Shown here piece after piece: positions 52,687-59,906 of a stretch of 64,000 bases of DNA. The notes under the pieces are model-generated. The model saw only the letters and a program-made list of their open reading frames with translations. It had not been told where the DNA came from and made no database searches. Both the position numbers and the translations under genes were made by a program. Source of the stretch: Posidoniimonas corsicana (lineage in GTDB: Bacteria > Planctomycetota > Planctomycetia > Pirellulales > Lacipirellulaceae); NCBI RefSeq assembly GCF_007859765.1, contig NZ_SIHJ01000002.1:434001-498000 (forward strand), read 5' to 3'. Positions within the stretch are counted from its first letter, which is position 1. Each line of letters begins with the position of its first letter.

Positions 52687-55053
52687 ATGACCTGGTTCGC
52701 CAACCTCTTCGCCCGCGCCCGCTGGCTGTTTGCTCTGTTCCTGGTGGTCGTGACCGGCCTGGCGATCGAGGGCTACCGCCCCAAGTCGGTCGACCGGTCG
52801 AACGTCCGCAGCCTGGCAGACCTCATCGAGGAAGCGCGCGACGAGGGCGATCAGCCGCGGGAGACCGACCTGCTGGATTCCGACGAGGTGACCGACGCCT
52901 TCAACCTCGGCCGCAGCGACGCCTTCCTGGTCGTGGAGTGCGACGACCTCTTCCGCCCCGAGTCTGCCCGCGCGCTGCGGGCAATGGTCGCCGCGGTCGA
53001 GGACCTGCCGATCGTCGACACCGTGTTCAGCCTGGACGACGTGCCGACGCTCAACGTGTTCGGCTTCGCCGAGCCGCTGCTCCCCGTCAACGAGGCCTCG
53101 CCCGAGAGCTTCCGGCAGTCCAAGGAGCGGGTGGTGAACCACGCCCTGGCCCGCGGCCAGCTGATCTCACCCGACGGCCGCACGCTGATGATGCCGATCG
53201 TGTACGACTGGCTGTTCCTCGAGGGCAACGAGGACCTCACCGACGGCGTGCTGCAGGCCGCGCGGGAGTCGATCCAGCAGTCGCTGGCCGCCCTGCCGGC
53301 CGACGGGCGCCCCGACTTCAAGGTGCGCATCACCGGCCAGATCCCGCTGTTCATCGCGCAGGAGCGGGCGTTCGACCGCAACCAGACACTGTTCCGCATG
53401 ATCGGCTACGGGCTGGCGTTTGTGCTGTCGGTGATTATGTTCCGCGGGCTGACGGCGGTGGTGCTGATGTCGGCGGCGCCGATGCTGGCCATCTTCTGGA
53501 GCTTCGGCATCCTGAAGCTGACCGGCGTGTACGTGAACGAGCTGTCGAACGTGGTGATGCCGCTGCTGGTGTCGATGATCGCGCTGACCGACGGCGTGCA
53601 CCTGCTGGTCAACATCCGCCGCCGCCGCACCGCGGGCGACTCGCCGGTCGAGGCGTCGCGGTGGGCGATCGAGCACGTCGGCGTGGCGTGCCTGCTCACC
53701 TCGCTCACCACGGCGATCGGCTTCGGCTCGCTGATGCTGGCCGAGAGCGCCTACGTCCGCGAGTTCGGCGAGGTCTGCATGTATGGGGTGCTGATCGCGT
53801 TCCTGGCGGTCATGACGTTCATCCCGTTTGTCGCCAGCACGCCGCTGGGCGCCCGCATCCACCACGGCGAAGAGCGCGACCTGGTGGGGCCGCTGGTGGC
53901 GAGGTTCGCGCCCTTCCTGGAGTGGATCCTGCGGCACAAGAAGGCGGTCAGCCGCGCGTCGATCGCCCTGACCGTGGCGCTGCTGGGCGTGTCGTTCGCG
54001 CTGCGGCCCGACAACCGGGTCGCCAACCAGCTGCCCGCCGACACCGAGGTCTACCAAGCCCTGGCGCACTGCGACGAGCAGTTCGGCGGCATCCAGTTCC
54101 TGGAGCTGTGGGTCGACTGGCCAGAGCAGCTCGACGCCCAAGACCCGACCATCCTGCAGGCCATCAAGGACGCTGAGGCGTTGATCGACTCCGAGCCTCT
54201 GATCAGCCACCCGCTGTCGATCCGCAACATGCTGGCCTCGTTCCCCGGCGACGAGAACGACCAACGCACCCAGATGACGTTCCTGTCGCTGCTGCCCCGT
54301 GACCTCCGCGGCTACTTCTACCGCCCCAGCGAGAGCCGTGCGCTCATCGTGACCCGCATCCAGGACCAGGGGATCGCGCAGTACGTCCCCGTGTTCGACC
54401 GGGTCGAGAGTGAGCTGGCCGCGCTGTCCGCCACGCACCCCGGGTTCACCTTCCGGCTCCGCGGCGGGCCGATCTTCCGCGCGCGGGACCTCTACCAGAT
54501 TGTGATCGACCTCACGACCAGCCTCGGCGTGGCGTCCCTCATCATCCTGGTGGTGCTGGCGCTGGCCTACCGATCGCTGACCATCGGGCTGATCTCGGTG
54601 ATACCCAACATGTTCCCGCTGGTCGCCACCGGCGCGCTGCTGGTGGCGATGGGGCAGCCGCTGTTCATGTCGAGCGTGTGCGCGTTCACGGTCTGCCTGG
54701 GCATCGCCGTGGACGACACCATCCACTTCCTGTCGCGGTTTCAGCAGGAGGTCGCCCGCACCGGCGACATCGACGACGCCATCCGCAATACGTTCCAGAG
54801 CGTGGGCACGGCGATGGTGATGACCACCATCATCCTGGTGGCCGGCTTCTTCGCGATGCTGCTGTCCGACCTGCCCGCCCACCGCATCTTCGCCGCCATG
54901 GCGTGCGTGACGATCGGGTCGGCCATCCTCGGCGACATGGTCGCACTGCCGGCGCTGCTCTCCCGCTACGCCCGCAACGTGTGGAAGGAACAAGCCCCGG
55001 CCGCCGACCCCGACCCCGACCCCGACCTCAGCGGCGCCCTCCCCACCGGCTAA
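52687..55053 (+). CDS. MMPL/RND-superfamily transporter (sterol-sensing-domain-like)
   Basis: A 788-residue protein with twelve probable membrane segments in the RND arrangement: TM1 near residue 15, a periplasmic domain (about 35-235), TM2-6 (about 240-410), TM7 near 430, a second periplasmic domain and TM8-12 (about 615-770). Conserved pieces are NELSNVVMPLLVSMIALTDGVHLL and VCAFTVCLGIAVDDTIHFLSRF, with the Asp pair of the proton path. The tail repeats Asp-Pro (DPDPDPD). HpnN and MmpL relatives export lipids or hopanoids. It sits 80 bases after the multidomain redox protein. Confidence 0.92.
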   Translation: MTWFANLFARARWLFALFLVVVTGLAIEGYRPKSVDRSNVRSLADLIEEARDEGDQPRETDLLDSDEVTDAFNLGRSDAFLVVECDDLFRPESARALRAMVAAVEDLPIVDTVFSLDDVPTLNVFGFAEPLLPVNEASPESFRQSKERVVNHALARGQLISPDGRTLMMPIVYDWLFLEGNEDLTDGVLQAARESIQQSLAALPADGRPDFKVRITGQIPLFIAQERAFDRNQTLFRMIGYGLAFVLSVIMFRGLTAVVLMSAAPMLAIFWSFGILKLTGVYVNELSNVVMPLLVSMIALTDGVHLLVNIRRRRTAGDSPVEASRWAIEHVGVACLLTSLTTAIGFGSLMLAESAYVREFGEVCMYGVLIAFLAVMTFIPFVASTPLGARIHHGEERDLVGPLVARFAPFLEWILRHKKAVSRASIALTVALLGVSFALRPDNRVANQLPADTEVYQALAHCDEQFGGIQFLELWVDWPEQLDAQDPTILQAIKDAEALIDSEPLISHPLSIRNMLASFPGDENDQRTQMTFLSLLPRDLRGYFYRPSESRALIVTRIQDQGIAQYVPVFDRVESELAALSATHPGFTFRLRGGPIFRARDLYQIVIDLTTSLGVASLIILVVLALAYRSLTIGLISVIPNMFPLVATGALLVAMGQPLFMSSVCAFTVCLGIAVDDTIHFLSRFQQEVARTGDIDDAIRNTFQSVGTAMVMTTIILVAGFFAMLLSDLPAHRIFAAMACVTIGSAILGDMVALPALLSRYARNVWKEQAPAADPDPDPDLSGALPTG

Positions 55054-55501
55054 CGCCAGCACTCGGCGTCGACCCAGCACACGCTTCCGGCAGGGTATTG
55101 TCCGCATCGTTTTGTCCGAAAACACGAGCGGAGGGGACAAAACTCGGGGCACACCTCCGCCCCGGTTGCTCGTAAGTGCTTTTGAATTAAGGCATTGCGA
55201 CAACCTCCTTCAGTAGGGTCGATAGGGGTTTTGTCCGATTGTGGTCGCGCAAATCGGACACCACGACACCGCCCGCTCAACTGATTTATAGCGGCACGAC
55301 GCACCCCACCTCCGCCGGTCCGCGACCGGCAGTCGTCAGGGGGGACAAGCAGCGCGCAGTGTCCCGCCAACGGCAGGGCGGCACGCCAGCGTCCCTCCAT
55401 TGGACCACGCCGGGTGGCCGGTTTCAGCAACAAACTGGCGGCGGCGCGCCGGCGGGGCCATCGTGGTACGCGAACCGCTGCGCGGCTGCTAAACTGCCGG
55501 C
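55054..55501. other. Intergenic region with clustered TTGTCCG-type repeats
   Basis: 448 bases. Five TTGTCCG/CGGACA-like words occur within 160 bases (about 55099, 55112, 55135 inverted, 55231, 55254 inverted). A minus-strand frame crosses it but looks like a shadow. No promoter for the DUF2891 gene was recognised. Confidence 0.5.
55109..55143. repeat. Inverted repeat GTTTTGTCC / GGACAAAAC
   Basis: A perfect 9-bp inverted repeat with a 17-base spacer. A third direct copy, GTTTTGTCCGA, is at 55228-55238. It could be an operator or part of a dispersed intergenic repeat. Confidence 0.5.
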
Positions 55502-56656
55502 ATGAAGGCCCCGATACTCCGCCGTTCTCTGATCCTCGCCCCGTGGTTCGCCCTCGCCCTGGTCGCGACCCTCCCCCGCCCACTCGCGGCGCAGCCCCCA
55601 GGAGGCGGCCCGATGCTCCCCGGCCAGCAGCTCAGCGACGACCAGGTCGCCCAGTTCGCCCAACTGGCGATCGAGGGCATCCCACGCGAGTTCCCCAACA
55701 AGCCCTCGAACGTGATCACCGGACCCGACAACGTGCTCGGCCCGCGTGAGATGCACCCGGTGTTCTACGGCTGTTTCGACTGGCACTCGTCCGTGCACGG
55801 GCACTGGATGCTCGTGCGACTGGCGAAGGCGGCGCCCCAGGCGCCGGTCGTCGCCAAAGCCCGCGGCCTGCTCGACCAGCAGCTCACCGCCGAGGGCCTC
55901 GCCGCCGAGGCGGCCTACTTCGATGAAAAAATGAACCACAGCTTCGAGCGGATGTACGGCTGGGCGTGGACGCTGCGGCTGGCTGCCGAACTCCGCACCT
56001 GGGACGACCCGGCCGCCCAGCGCTGGGCCAAGAACCTCCGCCCGCTCGAGGAGAGGATCGTTGAGCTCACCCGCGGCTACCTGCCGCGGCTCACCTACCC
56101 GGTCCGCACCGGCGTGCACCCGGACACGGCGTTCGCGCTGGCGCAGATCCTCGACTACGCCCGCGCGGTCGGCGATGCGGGGCTCGAGCAGCAGATCGTC
56201 GAGTTCGCCAAGGCGAAGTACCAGTCGGACCGCGATTACCCCGGACGCTTCGAGCCCTCCGGCGAGGACTTCTTCTCGCCGGCGTGGAACGAGGCCGACC
56301 TGATGCGGCGGGTGCTGAGCCAGGTGGAGTTCGCCGACTGGCTCGAGCGGTTCCTGCCGGGGATCGAGAGCGCTGACTCGGCGGCCGCGTCGCTCCTCAC
56401 GCCGGCCGTGGTGTCAGACGTGACCGACCCTAAGATTGTCCACCTGGCCGGGCTGAACCTGTCGCGGGCGTGGACACAGAACGGTGTGCTGGCCAGCCTG
56501 CCGGCGGACGACCCGCGCCGCGAAGCGTTGCGGGCGTCGATCGTCGCACACACCAAGTCCGGTCTCGACTACGTCTTCAGCGGGCACTACGAGGGCGAGC
56601 ACTGGCTCGCGACGTTCGCCGTGTACCTGCTGACCGAAAGCGGCCTGCCCCAATGA
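55502..56656 (+). CDS. DUF2891 family secreted protein
   Basis: A 384-residue protein with a signal peptide (residues about 8-30, cleaved after LAAQP). The body matches the all-helical DUF2891 family, recognised by HPVFYGCFDWHSSVHGHWMLVRL and by the late DYVFSGHYEGEHWLATFAVYL segment; the conserved His, Asp and Trp residues suggest an (alpha/alpha) toroid like glycan-active enzymes. No activity has been established to my knowledge. Its TGA overlaps the ATG of the metal transporter (ATGA), so the two are co-translated. Confidence 0.88.
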   Translation: MKAPILRRSLILAPWFALALVATLPRPLAAQPPGGGPMLPGQQLSDDQVAQFAQLAIEGIPREFPNKPSNVITGPDNVLGPREMHPVFYGCFDWHSSVHGHWMLVRLAKAAPQAPVVAKARGLLDQQLTAEGLAAEAAYFDEKMNHSFERMYGWAWTLRLAAELRTWDDPAAQRWAKNLRPLEERIVELTRGYLPRLTYPVRTGVHPDTAFALAQILDYARAVGDAGLEQQIVEFAKAKYQSDRDYPGRFEPSGEDFFSPAWNEADLMRRVLSQVEFADWLERFLPGIESADSAAASLLTPAVVSDVTDPKIVHLAGLNLSRAWTQNGVLASLPADDPRREALRASIVAHTKSGLDYVFSGHYEGEHWLATFAVYLLTESGLPQ

Positions 56657-57885
56657 GCGACCCCGCCCGCGGCTGGCGACCCGGGCCTGGCCTGCTGGTC
56701 GCCGCCGCGTTCATCGGCCCCGGCACGGTCGCCACGGCGAGCCGGGCTGGCGCGCAGTTCGGTTTCCAACTGCTGTGGGCGCTGCTGTTGGCGGTTGCGG
56801 CGACCATCGCGCTGCAGGAGATGGCCGCGCGGCTCGGACTGGTCACCCGCCGCGGCCTGGCCGAGGCGATACGCGACTCGATCCAACCGGCGTGGCTCCG
56901 CTGGGCGTCGGTTGGGCTGGTGCTTACTGCGATCGTGCTCGGCAACACCGCGTACCAGACCGGCAACCTGATTGGCGCCGGCGCGGGCGTCTCGGTGCTG
57001 ACGGGGGCGGCGACTCAACCGGCCGCAGCGGCGCTCGGCGTGGGCGTCGGAATCCTGATCGCGGTCGGTGGGTCGGGGCGGATCGTGATCGGCGGGCTGA
57101 TGGCCATTGTGCTCGCGATGAGCACGGCGTTCCTGCTCACCGCCGCGGCCGCCGCACCCAACCCCGCGGGCATCGCCCGCGGCGCGCTGGTTCCATCGTT
57201 GCCACAAGGCTCGACGCTGACCGCGCTCGCGCTGATCGGCACCACCGTCGTGCCGTACAACCTGTTCCTGCACGCCTCGGCGGTCCAACGCCGCTGGCCC
57301 GCCAGTGAGGACCTGCGGCGGGCGCTGCGGTCGGCCAGGCTCGACTCAGCCGCAGCGATTGGGCTGGGCGGCGTGGTCACCATGGCGATCGTTGTGACCG
57401 CTGCCGCTGCTTTCTTCACGGCCGACGCCCGGCCGAACAGCCCGAGCGAGTTCGCCGAGCAGCTTACCGGCGTCTTCGGCGCGTGGGGCCGACGGCTGTT
57501 CGCGGCGGGCCTGGCGGCGGCCGGGCTGACCAGCGCGGTCACGGCGCCGCTGGCCGCCGGCTTCACCGCGGCCGGCGCGCTCCCCGCGTCGGCCAGCCAA
57601 GCAGCGCGCGAGCGGCTCACCCGGGGCACGGCGGTGGCGGTCGCGTTAGTCGGCGCGGGGCTCGCGTACACCCTCGGCAAGAGCCCCACCGAAACAATCG
57701 TCGCGGCCCAGGCGGCGAATGGCCTGCTGCTGCCGCTGGTGGCGGCGTTCCTGCTGGCGGCCATGAACCGCCGCGACCTGCTGGGCGAGCACCGTAACGG
57801 CCCGCTGCTCAACGCGATCGGCGTGGCGGTGGTGCTGACCGCGTTCGCGCTAGGCGCCAAGACGCTCGCGCCGCTGCTCGGTTGA
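56653..57885 (+). CDS. NRAMP-related transporter with variant metal-site motif
   Basis: A 410-residue membrane protein with about eleven hydrophobic segments. I use ATG 56653, which overlaps the stop of the DUF2891 gene; the frame extends further upstream only as a shadow. The fold is NRAMP-like: TM1 FIGPGTVATASRAGAQFG and TM6 GTTVVPYNLFLHAS. In canonical manganese/iron transporters TM1 has DPGN, whose Asp and Asn bind the metal; here residues 22-25 are GPGT, so both are missing. Substrate is therefore doubtful; it may be another cation or not a metal at all. Confidence 0.88.
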   Translation: MSDPARGWRPGPGLLVAAAFIGPGTVATASRAGAQFGFQLLWALLLAVAATIALQEMAARLGLVTRRGLAEAIRDSIQPAWLRWASVGLVLTAIVLGNTAYQTGNLIGAGAGVSVLTGAATQPAAAALGVGVGILIAVGGSGRIVIGGLMAIVLAMSTAFLLTAAAAAPNPAGIARGALVPSLPQGSTLTALALIGTTVVPYNLFLHASAVQRRWPASEDLRRALRSARLDSAAAIGLGGVVTMAIVVTAAAAFFTADARPNSPSEFAEQLTGVFGAWGRRLFAAGLAAAGLTSAVTAPLAAGFTAAGALPASASQAARERLTRGTAVAVALVGAGLAYTLGKSPTETIVAAQAANGLLLPLVAAFLLAAMNRRDLLGEHRNGPLLNAIGVAVVLTAFALGAKTLAPLLG

Positions 57886-57982
57886 TGCCGCGACCCGTGG
57901 GAGACTCCGATTCCCGCGCTCGCCGATCCATGCGAGAATCGCATCCCCCATCCTCCCAGGCGGCAGGAACCCGATCAGACGC

Positions 57983-59299
57983 ATGCGAGAGCAACTCGGC
58001 TACCTCCTCAAGGACAACCTCGGCCGCCCGACCACCGTCGGCTCCGAGCTGCGTGGCGCCGGCGCAACGTTCCTCACCATGGCCTACATCTTGCCGGTAA
58101 ACGCCGGCATCCTGGCGGCTGTGGTCGGCGAGCAGGCGACCGGCTCGCTGGTCGCCTGCACCGCACTTGCCGCCGGCGTCTGCTGCCTGCTGATGGGCCT
58201 AACGGCCAACGTGCCGATCGCGCTGGCCAGCGGCATGGGGCTCAACGCGTTGATTGCGTTCAACGTCGCGTCCGCGGCCGGCGGCTGGCAGGCGGCGATG
58301 GGGCTGGTGGTGATTGAGGGGCTCGTGATCCTGGCGCTGGTGCTGCTCGGCCTGCGCGAGGCGGTGCTGGCCGCCATCCCCCGCTCGCTGCGGCTGGCGA
58401 TCGGCGCCGGCATCGGGTTGTTCATCGCCCTGATCGGCCTGTCGAACGCCGGGATCGTCGTGCAGGGCGTGCCCGCTCCGCCGGCCGGCCCGCTGCTGGC
58501 CCCCGGCGTCGTGCACCAGCCAACCACCGCCGTCGCCCTCGCCGGGCTCGTGATCACCGCCGCGTTGATGGCCTGGCGAGTGAAAGGGTCGCTGCTGCTG
58601 GGCATTGTCGCTGCAACCGCCATCGCCGCGGCGGCTGGGCAGGTCGCCTGGCCCACGGGCTGGAGCTGGCCCTCGTTCGAAGTAGCCCTGCAGGCCGACG
58701 TTCTAGCCGCGTTGAAGTGGGAGCTGGTCCCGCTGCTGTTTGCGGTGATGATGGTCGACTTCTTCGACACGCTCGGCACCGCCACCGCGATCGCCGAGGA
58801 GGGCGGACTGATCGACGACCAAGACCGCATCCCCGGCGCGCGGCGGCTGCTGATTGTCGACTCGCTGAGTGCGTCGATCGGCGGCCTGCTGGGCGTCAGC
58901 AGCGTGACCTGCTACATCGAGTCCGCCGCCGGCGTGGCCGAGGGCGCCCGCACCGGCCTTCACTCGGTGTTCGTCGGGCTGTTGTTCCTGCTGGCGGTAT
59001 TCCTCGCTCCGCTGGCGGCGGTGGTCCCCGCCTGCGCGACGGCGCCCGCGCTGATCCTGGTCGGCTTCCTGATGCTGCGTCAGCTGTCCGAGCTGGACTT
59101 CGACCGCCTGGACGAAGCGATCCCCGCCTTCCTGACGCTGCTGACCATCCCCATGACGTTTTCCATCGCCCACGGCATCGGCTACGGGTTCCTGTCGTAC
59201 GTGCTGATCAAGCTACTGACCGGCCGCGTCGGCGACCTGAGCCTGCTGATGGTCGGCGTCGCCGCGGCGTTCGGGGCTTACTTCTGGCTTGCCGGTTGA
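57983..59299 (+). CDS. NCS2-family purine permease (AzgA-like)
   Basis: A 438-residue permease with about thirteen hydrophobic segments. Family motifs of the AzgA (adenine/guanine/hypoxanthine) branch are GAGATFLTMAYILPVNAGIL at the start, ALASGMGLNALIAFNV, FAVMMVDFFDTLGTATAIAEEGGL and GVSSVTCYIESAAGVAEGARTGL. Uptake of purines by proton symport is the expected role. It lies 97 bases after the NRAMP-like gene, perhaps in the same transcript. Nothing in the sequence narrows the purine. Confidence 0.92.
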   Translation: MREQLGYLLKDNLGRPTTVGSELRGAGATFLTMAYILPVNAGILAAVVGEQATGSLVACTALAAGVCCLLMGLTANVPIALASGMGLNALIAFNVASAAGGWQAAMGLVVIEGLVILALVLLGLREAVLAAIPRSLRLAIGAGIGLFIALIGLSNAGIVVQGVPAPPAGPLLAPGVVHQPTTAVALAGLVITAALMAWRVKGSLLLGIVAATAIAAAAGQVAWPTGWSWPSFEVALQADVLAALKWELVPLLFAVMMVDFFDTLGTATAIAEEGGLIDDQDRIPGARRLLIVDSLSASIGGLLGVSSVTCYIESAAGVAEGARTGLHSVFVGLLFLLAVFLAPLAAVVPACATAPALILVGFLMLRQLSELDFDRLDEAIPAFLTLLTIPMTFSIAHGIGYGFLSYVLIKLLTGRVGDLSLLMVGVAAAFGAYFWLAG

Positions 59300-59440
59300 G
59301 GTGGCGGAGGGAAGCACGTTTGCCTGACTGGCTGCTCACCAGAACCGGTGAGTCGTCGATCCGACAAACCGCCCCGCCGCCTCCGCACGCCGCTCTGGAT
59401 TCGCAGCAGCAAAATCCTTATCGAACATCTCTCTTGCAAT

Positions 59441-59458
59441 TTACTACACATGTAGTAA
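59441..59458. promoter_or_regulatory. BlaI/MecI-type operator
   Basis: TTACTACACATGTAGTAA is a near-perfect dyad built on TACTACA/TGTAGTA, the consensus recognised by BlaI/MecI/CopY repressors. It lies 34 bases upstream of the BlaI-like start, in an AT-rich patch (CAATTTACTACACATGTAG), so repression of its own operon is expected. Confidence 0.77.
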
Positions 59459-59492
59459 TACTGCACGCCGTCAACCACTCAAGGACGCAGCG

Positions 59493-59906
59493 ATGGCGAA
59501 ACGACGCGGAAAGGTTCCCCGCCTGCCGGAGGGGGAGATCCAGATCCTCGAGATGCTCTGGCGTGAATCGTCCGTCACGATCCAGGCGGCGCAAAAGGCG
59601 CTCGGGCAGCCGATCGGCTACACCACGGTGCAGACGCGTCTGAACCGATTGGTGGATAAAGGCTTGGTGTCGCGTTCCGCTGAACGCCCCGCCCAGTACT
59701 CTGCCGCGGTCACGCCCGAAGAGGTGCGGGAGCGTGAGCTAGAGACGCTGGTGGAGCGCGTGAGCAGCGGTCGGGTGGCGCCGTTGGTGGCGCACCTGAT
59801 CAACAGCCGCGACATCTCTCCCGACGAGATCGCGGAGCTAAAGGCCTTGATCGAACAGGCCGAGCAGCGGTCGCGCGAGTCCAAACCCAAGGGAGGCAAG
59901 CGATGA
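59493..59906 (+). CDS. BlaI/MecI-family winged-helix repressor
   Basis: A 137-residue repressor. The N-terminal winged helix (about residues 8-80) contains PEGEIQILEMLWRESSVT, IGYTTVQTRLNRLVDKGL and SAAVTPEE; the C-terminal helices dimerise. ATG 59493 follows AAGGA by seven bases. In the known systems the paired membrane peptidase triggers cleavage of the repressor when a ligand is sensed. The typical cleavage region lies near residues 100-106 (SSGRVAPLVAHL here). Its stop overlaps the start of the M56 gene (ATGA). Confidence 0.92.
   Translation: MAKRRGKVPRLPEGEIQILEMLWRESSVTIQAAQKALGQPIGYTTVQTRLNRLVDKGLVSRSAERPAQYSAAVTPEEVRERELETLVERVSSGRVAPLVAHLINSRDISPDEIAELKALIEQAEQRSRESKPKGGKR

Noticed and set aside
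53167-55203. 678-codon minus-strand frame opposite the MMPL transporter
   Set aside because: It is antisense to a clear gene, with Arg/His/Gln-rich low-complexity translation typical of a GC-rich shadow frame.
55050-55583. 177-codon minus-strand frame in the gap before DUF2891
   Set aside because: Overlaps the signal peptide of DUF2891, is rich in Arg and Cys without pattern, and begins inside that gene.
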